Position numbers and translations under genes: made by a program
Notes under the pieces: generated by a model
Told to the model about the DNA's origin: nothing
Databases searched by the model: none
What the model saw: only the letters and a program-made list of their open reading frames with translations
Assembly (NCBI GenBank): GCA_030248215.1
Contig: JASANG010000272.1
Span: forward strand, 62,001 to 126,000
Source: Enoplolaimus lenunculus
Lineage: Eukaryota; Nematoda; Enoplea; Enoplida; Thoracostomopsidae
Direction: 5' to 3'
Length of the DNA stretch: 64,000 nucleotides
Shown: piece after piece, positions 53,649 to 64,000 of the stretch
Numbering within the stretch: the stretch's first letter is position 1
Layout: every line of letters begins with the position of its first letter

Positions 53649-54612
53649 TTAGTGATAGTTAAGAATCGACCTTTTGGCCTATACAAACTATAGGGGCCTC
53701 GCTACTAAGCGTAAGCGCAAAGATCAGAGTAATAACTTAAGCCTATGCTTAAGCTTCCCAGTCCCAAAATCTCCCAGTCTTCGATTTCTCTCACTGGACA
53801 GGCACCTATTCTTAACATAGGTCGATGTCTTTATGCAAAACAGTATGCAACTGTTTTGTGTACGAAAGAATGTACTCAGCGTTTTTCCTCACATCATTTA
53901 TAAGATAATGCCAACGAAAATCGGTGGCACATCTAAGAATTTGTGGATGCGAGAGAATACTTCCTACTGCAATGTCACAGTTTTAGAGCGAGTTTTTTTT
54001 GACAAATTTTGTGATATTTTAAAACGGACAACTACCGACAAAGAGGCTAAAAAATTTTGAATTTCGATGGTAAGCTCACCATATTTGTACGCATTTGGCT
54101 AAAAAACACAGTTTAAGCTTCACAGGAGCCTCATCGCAAAATGTTTGAGTACAGGATGATTGCCGGCACACTGATAAATCATCTCATTTTTCCAGATCCG
54201 CAACTGAGCGATATATGTCAAACGGAGTCCGTATTTTCATGGACCTTCGATTGTTCATCAAGCGTATGCTGTTAGCCATGATAACCGGTAAAAAAAGAAC
54301 AGACTGGAAGGTGAACAAACATTTCATAGCGTTGTTGTTCAACGGGTTGGTGTCCTGTGTAATGTTTGTGTTATGTTTTCAAATAAAGCCTACTGAAAAG
54401 GTGAAATACTTGACTAGAATAAAGCATTCATACATGAATACAAAATATATTCGCTAGTGTCGCTAGTTTTTAAACTTGGGACGAGCCGACAGGACTCGTA
54501 ACGGGAACCGAATCAAAAGAGCGATGGAAATGTTTATCCTGACAGCGTTGTCGTGCTGAAAACTTGGCGACGCAAATTGTTCACCAAAACATCATGACGC
54601 TTGTAGCAAGAA

Positions 54613-54745
54613 AGCGTGCCAGGGCAGCGTTCAAAATTCCGCCCCCTTTAAAAAAGATTGCCTAGCTAGTAAAGTATTGAGAAATCAAATGCGTGCCTCC
54701 AGAAAATTGTTTTTACCCTACGAGCATGTTGAGGTGGCTACGGCT
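54613..54745. repeat. Family G repeat, diverged
   Basis: GCCAGGGCAGCGTTCAAAAT, GCGTGCCTCCAGAAAATTG and GTTGAGGTGGCTACGGCTC follow the family order. Confidence 0.5.
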
Positions 54746-56117
54746 CAGAGCTGATGTGTTTTAATGTAACAGCAAAAAGCGAATACATCATTTATTTACA
54801 ATTCTAAATTAAAACAATTCGCTAAAAACATGGTTTAAGATTGAAACAACGGAAATTTTGTGACCACATCCGTCCAGTTTAACTTGAATTTTTGTTCTTT
54901 ATATACGAATTCTAAAACTACTCTCATGTCAATTGAAGAAAAAGCAAACAAACGCGTTGTGTTTTTGAATAAAAATTTACTGAAATTTGAACGCAACAAT
55001 TCATTCCGAACAAAGAAAATAGACTTGAGGGAAATTTTTTTGCATCTTCTGAGCCAAATATTGTGTTGCAAACTGCCAGTACAGATGAGAAACAGAACAC
55101 ACCAGCAGTTAACAGAGAGTACTGAGTTTCCGTAAATTTTATTGGTCAAAAAATTGATTTTGCAAAAAATTTTAATGTCTTTGCAGTTCATTGGTTCTCA
55201 GCAAATACCCCAAACCCGTCTACCAAGTTTTTCGAAGCGATTTTCGACTTTAGCGAAATTTACTATCACTTTTTTCATTCTTACTCTGATTGCAGCTGAT
55301 ACTGGCATTAATTCGCCGAAATTTCGCAATTTTTTGATTAAAAGTAATTTTTACAATTATTCATTCTTTTGAAATTTAAACTAATATATCACACGTTGTT
55401 TCAATGTGATAAAACGTAAAAAGTTAGCTATATAATTATAGGCAGTAGGTTTTACGTCAGAAAATTTCAATGCGGCGAGCATATAACTTGTGAAACCGAC
55501 GAAACAAAATTATTCAGTTATCACAATTTCAAACGCTCAATCATAACCAACAAAGGTATAGCAATGGAATTTCTGGTTTGGTTTTTGACTGAATTTGGTA
55601 CGTCAGGTAGTTACCCAGTGGTGCTTACATTTTTGAAAATAATTATTAAAACATAACAATATATCACACCGAGTTAACAGCCCTTATTCGTAAACAGTTT
55701 TTGTGTCAACTGAATAAACGTCAGCTCAGAACAGTTTGTTACTCTCAAGTCAGTTGCTTCGAACAAAGTCAAATACGCAACAACCAATCAACATCAGTTT
55801 GCATTGCAATCCAGCGGTGATTAATGAGCGTATCCAAGTGGGATAAAGGGAATATTGCCATTCCAAAATTTTTGGAGATACAAGAAGTATTTTAATAACA
55901 AAGCTTTAAGGATAACAATATGGATTTTACAGGTGAAAAATATTTTCGTACTAGCAACGCTTGCTGTTAAAAACTAATATATGATATTATTTTCCGAATT
56001 ACAGATCCTGGCAATTTCCCTGGTGTTGTTTTTGGGGTGCAATGAATAACAATTGGTGTCATGGAACGTCCTAGTTACAAATTGGATAAATTAGTGTTCA
56101 AGACACGAAATATATAA

Positions 56118-56371
56118 GCTGTAAATTTCATTGAGTTGATTTTAACTCAGAATGAGTTGAATCACTCAGTCTGAGTTAGGACTATCTGAACTCAGAATTT
56201 TTAGTTGATTCAATTCATTCTGAGTTAATTAAATCAACTCACCCAAAGTCAACTCAAATTAGGGTGAGAATCAACTCAACTCAGAATGAGTTAATGTTTA
56301 CTGATATTAATTCAAAAGTAACCAACTCGCTAGCCGAATTGATTAATCAACTCATTGGAATTTACAGTGTA
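56118..56371. mobile_element. Family B MITE
   Basis: CTGTAAATTTCATTGAGTTG at left and CAACTCATTGGAATTTACAG at right are inverted; the interior is rich in ACTCAGAATGAGTTGA. About 85% of the motif order matches 30454-30711 by eye. Confidence 0.75.
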
Positions 56372-57023
56372 AACATATATTCAAACTATGTACTTATATA
56401 CATTTTATAACTTTTTAGTACGGAATCCTAAATTCGTAACGGTACATATTCGTACTATTAGCACGTTTAACGCTTTAATGATTTCAAATCCACCCACAGA
56501 AAAAACTATAACCATACGCTGAACAACCGTAGCTAATGTAAAACCCTCTAACCAAACAGCCTACGTAAAGTTTTTGTTTTGCAATATCAGATTCCAAACT
56601 CAATATAAATTATAACTTCGTTTTTTGTATACATTTGACACGTGTGAACCTTTAAAATTTCGCATACCACAGCGGGGGAAAGAGTTAACCAAAACCGGGG
56701 TAGGGCCAAACCCCAAAATAGAAATTGGCATGCCTAGTTGCATAAGCTTATCCTAAGCCTAAGACTGCGTTATTGAATCGTTGTCAACGATTTGTTCAAT
56801 CAGTTTTAACATATATCAATCCATGGCTAAAATATTTAAGAGAAAGTATTTTTATGTGCTATGTCTTAGCGCCCGATCAACATTACAAACAATAACTTTT
56901 TTGTGCGACTCGCCCTGTCTTATCAAAAGCTACAAAAACAAGTGTGAGTTGAAACCGACATCGGACACGATTGGCACCATCTTTTGAAACATTATATTTC
57001 TACTTTAAAAACGCGCAGAAGTA

Positions 57024-57273
57024 TACTGTAAATTTCAATGAGTTGAATAATAAATTCACGTAGCGAGTTAGTTCTGAATTAATATCAGTAGACATTAACT
57101 CACTCTGAATTGAGTTGATTCTCACTCTGAGTTGAGTTGACTTTGTGTGAATTGATTGATTAACTCAGAATGAATTGAATCAACTCCAAATTCTAAGTTC
57201 TGATAGTCTTAGCTCAGACTGAATGATTCAATTGATTTTGAGTTAAAATCAACTCACTGAAATTTACAGTGTA
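57024..57273. mobile_element. Family B MITE, inverted relative to 56118
   Basis: TATACTGTAAATTTCAATGA at left, AACTCACTGAAATTTACAGT at right, ending GTGTA. Less than 700 bp from the previous copy. Confidence 0.75.
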
Positions 57274-57511
57274 CCTGAATACAAACGTAAGCATATGCAT
57301 AGTTGACATACAAGTATTTCACTGATCATTCGGCATGAAAACTATTTAAAAACCAATATTTTAGTCGATCTTTTTCATAGCCGACACCGATCAATCGAAA
57401 ATGTTTACTGTTGTATCTATTCGCCGCCTACGGTGAATAATTTTACATACCAAAACTATACAGCAAAAATTTAATTAGTCTTTGAAAACTTACTCAAACT
57501 TTTAGTCAAAG

Positions 57512-57665
57512 GGAAGCCAAGGGAAAGCGGGGGTCAACCACCATGGACAAATTTTACCCGCCCCTCTCTAAAAAAATTTCAACCTTGCTTGTAATTTAAG
57601 CCGCCGAAAATCCTTGTATACCCTTGCTGAATAATGTTTAGCCCCGTTAGCAACGTGAATCGGCT
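57512..57665. repeat. Family G repeat
   Basis: AAGGGAAGCCAAGGGAAAGC, AACCTTGCTTGTAATTTAAG and TTAGCAACGTGAATCGGCTA in the family order. Confidence 0.55.
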
Positions 57666-57990
57666 ACATGCTTAGACGAAATAAACAACACCGTTGAGCG
57701 ACGGGTGAGGAAAATAAGGACTGAGGGCGTGAAATATATAATAGTAGCGTTACTTAGCTAAGCGAGCGAGAAACCAAACGCAACTTTTAGTACTAAATCG
57801 TTAAAATAACTTGTAAATCTAGCAAAAAAACACTGATTATCTATACAACACATAGTTGAAGTACTAAAACTGATTTGGTATTTATACTGCTCAGGTGTAT
57901 ATTGCTGATTAATAAAAGCGTTACAAAAACGGTCATGTAGAAGGTTAACGTCGAGGTGGTGCAGGGCATACAACGAAGGGATAGCATGAA

Positions 57991-59104
57991 TGGCTCATGT
58001 ATAGAACAGAGCCGGAACAATAGTATAAGCATATTCCTAAGCCTATGCCTAAGCCTAAGCGTATGGATGAGCCTGGCCAAACTGAAAATACCAATTGACT
58101 TACCGGCCCATGTATAGAACAGAGCCGGAACAATAGTATAAGCATATTCCTAAGCCTATGCCTAAGCCTAAGCGTATGGATGAGCCTGGCCAAACTGAAA
58201 ATACCAATTGACTTACCGGCCCATGTATAGAACAGAGCCGGAACAATAGTATAAGCATATTCCTAAGCCTATGCCTAAGCCTAAGCGTATGAATGAGCCT
58301 GGCCAAACTGAAAATACCAATTGACTTACCGGCCCATGTATAGAACAGAGCCGGAACAATAGTATAAGCATATTCCTAAGCCTATGCCTAAGCCTAAGCG
58401 TATGGATGAGCCTGGCCAAACTGAAAATACCAATTGACTTACCGGCCCATGTATAGAACAGAGCCGGAACAATAGTATAAGCATATTCCTAAGCCTATGC
58501 CTAAGCCTAAGCGTATGAATGAGCCTGGCCAAACTGAAAATACCAATTGACTTACCGGCCCATGTATAGAACAGAGCCGGAACAATAGTATAAGCATATT
58601 CCTAAGCCTATGCCTAAGCCTAAGCGTATGGATGAGCCTGGCCAAACTGAAAATACCAATTGACTTACCGGCCCATGTATAGAACAGAGCCGGAACAATA
58701 GTATAAGCATATTCCTAAGCCTATGCCTAAGCCTAAGCGTATGGATGAGCCTGGCCAAACTGAAAATACCAATTGACTTACCGGCCCATGTATAGAACAG
58801 AGCCGGAACAATAGTATAAGCATATTCCTAAGCCTATGCCTAAGCCTAAGCGTATGAATGAGCCTGGCCAAACTGAAAATACCAATTGACTTACCGGCCC
58901 ATGTATAGAACAGAGCCGGAACAATAGTATAAGCATATTCCTAAGCCTATGCCTAAGCCTAAGCGTATGGACGAGCCTATTCCTAAGCCTAAGTCTAAGC
59001 CTAAGCCTAAGCCTAAGCATAACGCAAAAAATAGTCTAAAGCTTAAACTGACTCTATTATAGCCTCTTCGGAAAACGATCCGGCCCTTTTCTATACATGG
59101 GCCG
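57991..59104. repeat. 113-bp tandem array grown inside a family A1 MITE
   Basis: Nine units with starts 113 bases apart. Each holds GCCCATGTATAGAACAGAGC, ATAAGCATATTCCTAAGCC and CCAATTGACTTACCGG. Units differ by GGATG versus GAATG in the order G G A G A G G A G. The last unit runs into the other half of the MITE, ending CCGGCCCTTTTCTATACATG at 59104. The repeated short open frames on the minus strand (MARLIHTLRLRHRLRN) are by-products. Confidence 0.93.
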
Positions 59105-59344
59105 CATGAATATGCCTCCTCGAAATTGTCAGGGAAACTCAAAAAAATACATTTTTACAGGCTGTGGAATAAATGTGAAGAAGCAAAATAACGCGTATAC
59201 ACTTTTAAGCTCAGTCATATCTTGAAGAATTGAAATCTTGGTTACGTTCGAGGTAACCGAATTTCAATCAGCTTTCAGTGTCGCAGTTCATTTTTGTCCA
59301 ATGGAAACACAGAATTATTTAATGATAAGGTAAGCATAAAAACT

Positions 59345-59535
59345 AAGCCAATGCATAGAACAGGGCCGTAACAGTAGTTTAAGCAAATGCTTATAGGCCT
59401 AACCCTAAGCCTAAGCGTAATAATGATCTTATACCTATAACTACGTCTAAGCCTAAGCATAAAAACACATCTAAAGCTTAAACTTTCTCTATGGCAGTCA
59501 TGCAGAAAAACGTTCCGCCCGTGATGTTTACATTG
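59345..59535. mobile_element. Family A1 MITE, nearly full length
   Basis: CCAATGCATAGAACAGGGCC at left and GTTCCGCCCGTGATGTTTAC at right are imperfect inverted ends; TAAGCCTAAGC units inside. Confidence 0.65.
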
Positions 59536-60411
59536 GCCAATGGCAAAAAATATTAAATTTTACTGTGTTTTAATGATTTGTTTAATATTTTGGCAAAAAA
59601 CAACGATTTTTGCGTTAATAAAGTGAATTGCGAAAATTTTTCATTAAAAAATTGAAAATTAAAAATTTCGAAACGGTAATAACGGGTTTTACAATTATAC
59701 TACAACAGACAGGTTGGCAGAAAAAAGCTTACAGAAAACGGAAATATGAAATTTGCAAAATAATAATAAAAATATGAAATAGTAATCAACGCTAATTAGT
59801 AATTTATTGAAATTAGACAAGTGTAAAAAAATTACGTTAGCTTTTTTGCAGCTGTGTAGACATGAATTCTGTTCAGTTGTACTTGAATTGATAGGGCAGA
59901 CTTTGCGAGCGAGCATGGTGAACGAAAAACAGTTTTTTGAACCATTAATTCATGATAATACGATTTTAATTTTCTTGTCACTTCGAGTATTTCCGCAGCT
60001 ATGGTATGTTCAATAGACCCACCCTGGTATGTGATATTATGCGTTGTAAAATTCACATCTGAATAACAATTTTTATATCTGCATATAAGCTGTGATTTAA
60101 TTATGCACCAATTGTATATATTGAAATTTTATGTCTTTTTGCATTCGAGGACTGAGGTATATGTCTGTGTGTCGGAAGGACGAATCTAATTGACTCACAA
60201 TGCGGTCTGATAGCTGGATTGAAAAGACATGACTTGAATCTAACTTGAACTGCAGATCAGCGACGGACTGACAAATTGCTCACAGTGGAAAACACGTAAA
60301 ATATATAGTAAAAAGAGATTCGAGAGTGAAGCCAGCGAGAAGTTAAACGCAATTTTTGTGCTACAAAAGTCAAAATTTGTAAAGTCGAACAACCTTTAGC
60401 ATTTCATTTCA

Positions 60412-60519
60412 AAATAAATTTTCTGATGAGGGTGGGCGCGCATCCGGTTCTGATTAAGTTTTGTAAAATAAATTTTCTGATGAGGGTGGGCGCGCATCCG
60501 GTTCTGATTAAGTTTTGTA
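60412..60519. repeat. Perfect 54-bp tandem duplication
   Basis: AAATAAATTTTCTGATGAGG through TTCTGATTAAGTTTTGTA occurs twice in a row without visible differences, so the duplication is recent. Confidence 0.9.
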
Positions 60520-60726
60520 TAGCTATGATTTTAGGCTGGATATGTTTTTGTAGAATTTTTTTCACGACTAAAATCATAAACAACATTGGAAAATTGAAAT
60601 AATAATATTACGACTGACAACTTCAAATTTATATAAAAAAATAAGCTGTTATACTCTATTTTCCTGAATCATTTGCAATTGCTTTTAAGACAAAGGGCAA
60701 CTGAAGGTCACGTTTATGAAATCCAG

Positions 60727-60935
60727 GCCCATGTAAAGATCAGGTGCGGATAGGTTTTCTGTGGGACTAAAATAGAGTAAGTTTAAGCTTTAGACTAATA
60801 TTTTTTGCTTGGCTTAGGCTTAGGCTTAGGTTTAAGAATACGCTCGTTCTTACGCTTAGGTTTAGTGTTAGGCTTAGGCTTAGGCGTAGGAATGTTCGTA
60901 TAATACTGTTCCGCACCTGTTCTTTACATCGGCCG
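60727..60935. mobile_element. Family A1 MITE, best-preserved copy
   Basis: Left end GGCCCATGTAAAGATCAGGT then GCGGA; right end CCGCACCTGTTCTTTACATC then GGCC; inverted over about 25 bp. Two internal blocks of three GGCTTA units. Confidence 0.75.
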
Positions 60936-61182
60936 AAATCCAATTAATGCAGCATGACAGTGCTGAGCGCTGTACGCTAAATAAAATACGTCAGATGTTT
61001 CAAAGCTGAAAAATAAATTTAGCTGATGAGAGTCAACTTAACATACTGTATCGATTGAAATTTATGAAAATAATTTTTAGTATTTTCTTAAAAACATATC
61101 CGCTCTCATTTTCATTTCGCTCTGCACGGTTTAGGTTAATACATTTATAAAACACAAAACACAGGTTAAGTGTGCGACCCAA

Positions 61183-61355
61183 ATCAGGGGTTTAACGTTT
61201 TTCTGGCAGGACTGCAATAGAGTTTTCTACTTAGGCTCGGGCTTAGACTTAGGCTTACGCGTAGGCTTAAGTATCAAACCTCATTCTTACTGTTAGGCTT
61301 AGGATTTGGAACTGGCATATAATGCTGTTACCACCGTGTTTTATAGATGCATTGA
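61183..61355. repeat. Family A1 MITE
   Basis: AATCAGGGGTTTAACGTTTT, GACTGCAATAGAG, GGCTTAGACTTAGGCTTACG and ACCGTGTTTTATAGATGC in the A1 order. Confidence 0.55.
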
Positions 61356-61629
61356 CCAACCATTCATAGTCATGAAGTTATAGGCGCCTGAATTGAAACC
61401 AGAAATGTTGGGGTGTAAAATTCCTACAAAACCAAATATAAATGTAATATGCATAGTTTCCAAGCAAAAAACGCATACTACGAAAAATGTAGAAATGGAT
61501 GCTAAACTTGTACATAACTTTTGTTAAAAACAGTCATATATACGTGACGCTCTCTTCATACGAACAAGGCTCGAGTCAGCCGGCACAAAGCACAAGATCC
61601 CACAGGCCGACGTAAAAATTTTCTTACTT

Positions 61630-62010
61630 AGCCAATCAATTTAAAATTGAAAAATTACGAGGCTGGTTTGAAAACTATTTAGTCTCATCGTAATATGACG
61701 GTCTTACAAGAAACGCTCAGAACGTAGCACCTCACTTAGTTACAGATTTTGTAATAGTTTGTAAGGTCTTGTGGCCGAATTTGACTCAGCCAATCAATTT
61801 AAAATTGAAAAATTACGAGGCTGGTTTGAAAACTATTTGGTCCTATTGTACTATGACGGTCTTACAAGACACACGTTTGAGCGATATTCTCAACTGTGTA
61901 CAGAACCTAACACCCTACTTAGTTGCAGATTTTGTAATAGTTTTCAAGGTCATGTGGCCGAATTCGACTCAGCCAATCAATTTTAAATTAAAAATTATTT
62001 GGTCTCATTG
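61630..62010. repeat. Tandem repeat of 158-183 bp, two and a part units
   Basis: AGCCAATCAATTTAAAATTG begins at 61630 and 61788, with a shorter third start at 61971. The second unit has about 25 extra bases around ACACGTTTGAGCGATATTC, similar to a family C end. Confidence 0.8.
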
Positions 62011-64000
62011 TAATATAATAAGAATATTTTATTGCCGAAATTTCCGAAACCTCCGCCGAAAATCATTCCAAATTCGATGCCGAAGCCGATGGTTGATTGT
62101 CAGTCGTAGTCGGTTCTGAGACAGATGTCAGGTCCTACACTGGAAAGTCTTACCGAGCGCCATAATACTGCGTGTTTATCTGGAATTTGTCGTATTTTCA
62201 TACACAGGGAACTATTATTCATTATTGTACCAATAATATGAAACAAGGAACCAATTCAATTTCTACCAATTTCAAATTCTGAATTTTTCTCTGGAGAAGA
62301 GAAGTTTTGTGTTTCGAAATTTTACAATTTTAAAGCGTGTTTTAAGCTATTTTTTGGATAGGTTAAACTGTTACAGATTTAGTAACTGCGCTAAAGATGC
62401 AAAGAATTATAAATTTTGTGTTGTAACTGCCATACTATTTTGGTTACAAACCGCACTGCGAACTTGAACTATTTGCATTGCAAAGTTTTTACAACTGCAG
62501 GGCCGGTGACGGTGTACATCGTTCCATCATTACTGAATCTGACCCTATTTTCTACAAAGAAGAAATATAAAAAACAGTTGCCAGAAGTATTTCTGTCCGT
62601 AAAACAATAATGAGAAAACCGATAACCTGATACACATGATTTGGGTTCACCTTGACAGCGCCTTTGATTACGTCATATTACATATGGGACTATAATATTG
62701 GTGGTACTTAGCGATGAAACACGATCAAACTATTGATTCTGACTGAATTAGCAAATGTTTACTAAATGAGAGATAGCGCCTGAGAGCCTGGTAAAAATAT
62801 AGGTTTATACTGGTTTGGGACGGGCGGTAGGTTTACATTCTAATGGTCAGATTTTGAAAAAATGTTCATATTTGAGGACCTTGGTACCTTGAAAATTAAA
62901 TTTTTTAAAAATTCTAATTTGGGCGTGGAATTATCAGGAGAGGTGGTCATGAAAAACACAAATATGTAAAAAAGTTTCAAAATCCAACCATTTTTACTAC
63001 AAACGCAGGCTGTGGGGTATAACCGAAAAGACCCGAAAAAAGGCCGTGAGCGACGAGAACCAAGAGCCCAAAGCAACTTTAGTATCAAATTATAAAACAA
63101 AATTTTAGTTTTGGTCTACGCTGGAGGGCTAAGACGAGATGGCTCTGGCTCCCTTTGCATATGCTACTGTTATTAAACCTTTAACTTTATAATAAGATAT
63201 TCCAAAAGTACAAAAACTGTTTAGCGAAAAAATTTAGTAGCGAAGCCGCAAACCGTGGTTTAGTTTCAACATTGGTAACTTTCGTGCAAGATTTTTGAGT
63301 GCGAATGTAACAAACGAGACAAAAATATTCTAGAACTATAGCAAGTAGACAATAGCTCTGTATAGCCTGCAAAAGAACTTTTATCAAACTGTAACTTCAC
63401 TGGCGAATACAAGGGGATATCCTGACCTCGTCCCATTAACAAGGATCAAAACCAAAGTTTTGTATTATGGTTTATCACTAAAATGGCGTTTGGCTTCTCG
63501 GTCGCTTCGCACGCAAGTATTTTCAAATGTGATGTTTTAGCTACCAAACATCTGCTGGTTCTTAGCGAAGCGACCGGCTTTTGTGTACTTTCCTCGCAAA
63601 TTTAATGTTAAGGCATGATCTTTAATCTGACCCGAATAAGAAGAGAAGGGTCCCAATTTTGAGTCCCAATCAACAGGAGTTCGTATGTCTAATAAGAGTC
63701 CGAAAGCGAATAGAGTCCCAAAACCGAAATATTAATCCATAAATGTCAATTATCCCTAATTGTAGCGCATAAATGACTCCAGGACCAAACAATTTGAGTT
63801 CGAAACTTAAGACGTGCTTAAATTTTGAAAGTACATTCCTAAGTATACGCTTGCATGATCGCTCAAGCTATTAACACAAGACAAATTAACGTTTAATTCA
63901 ACGGATAGTTGCAGTACCGGATATATATCAGCAACGAATGACGGCGGAGCGTGAGTTAAAAATAAATAACAATCCGCAACCGAATAACAAGGGAGGTTGC

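Larger units (their letters stand above)
53652..57990. other. Gene-poor region between the Harbinger-like element and the 113-bp array
   Basis: No exon with good splice sites and protein-like content recognised. Open frames at 53833-54060, 54215-54457 and 54860-55135 are AT-rich and match nothing I know. Family G copies at 54613-54745 and 57512-57665 and family B MITEs lie here. Confidence 0.4.
59105..64000. other. Gene-poor end of window
   Basis: Apart from the listed repeats and a family I copy (62838-63060) I see no exon. The last 90 bases (AATAAATAACAATCCGCAACC, then ATAACAAGGGAGG) resemble the interior of the MITE at 33265-33608, so another copy may start at the edge. Confidence 0.4.

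Noticed and set aside
58100-59020. Series of 68-codon minus-strand frames MARLIHTLRLRHRLRN
   Set aside because: Overlapping frames produced by the 113-bp tandem array; no splice or family support.
57991-59104. CRISPR array
   Set aside because: The whole 113-bp unit is conserved, with no unique spacers, in an intron-containing eukaryotic genome.
60805-60890. Internal telomere relic from TTAGGC units
   Set aside because: Runs are only two to five units and always sit at the same place inside family A MITEs.

Overview
The window looks like AT-rich invertebrate animal DNA. Protein-coding exons are short and separated by GT/AG introns. Two genes can be assembled exon by exon, each with matching reading phase across every junction. 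No bacterial, plastid or viral gene is visible. The host could be an invertebrate chordate such as an ascidian, but that is a guess from gene content and compactness; no single marker proves it.

Layout. Positions 1-8263 (+) hold the 3' part of an ANKRD27 (VARP) orthologue: twelve exons coding about 510 residues with two ankyrin blocks and, between them, the Cys-rich retromer-binding motif CHPLCQCDKC. The VPS9 domain must lie upstream of the window. Positions 37718-10762 (-) hold a nearly complete proprotein convertase closest to PCSK1 (PC1/3): seventeen exons, 865 codons plus stop, with signal/anchor segment, prodomain, complete subtilisin-type triad (Asp, His, Ser plus oxyanion Asn), P domain and a short Gln-rich tail. 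The two genes face each other tail to tail, about 2.5 kb apart. Only the start codon of the convertase is unsettled: an ATG sits just upstream but would need a 22-nt intron.

Everything else is dominated by small non-autonomous DNA transposons (MITEs), tRNA-derived repeats and satellites. Several have clear termini and target duplications: a 2.1-kb PIF/Harbinger-like element (TTA duplication) nested in another MITE, hAT-like MITEs with 8-bp duplications, piggyBac-like MITEs in TTAA sites that carry a tRNA-like core, and Tc1-like palindromes in TA sites. A very common MITE contains short TTAGGC runs; in one copy it has expanded into a 113-bp tandem array (57991-59104). A CpG-rich 21-bp minisatellite lies at 40711-41440. 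From about 38 kb to the end I recognise no host gene.

Functionally the two genes are unrelated partners of the secretory and endosomal system: VARP is a Rab/SNARE/retromer adaptor in endosomal sorting, and PC1/3 matures prohormones in the regulated secretory pathway. Nothing suggests co-regulation. A possible extra plus-strand exon (22982-23158), coding a hydrophobic leader and a [18 protein letters not shown] segment, lies inside a convertase intron.
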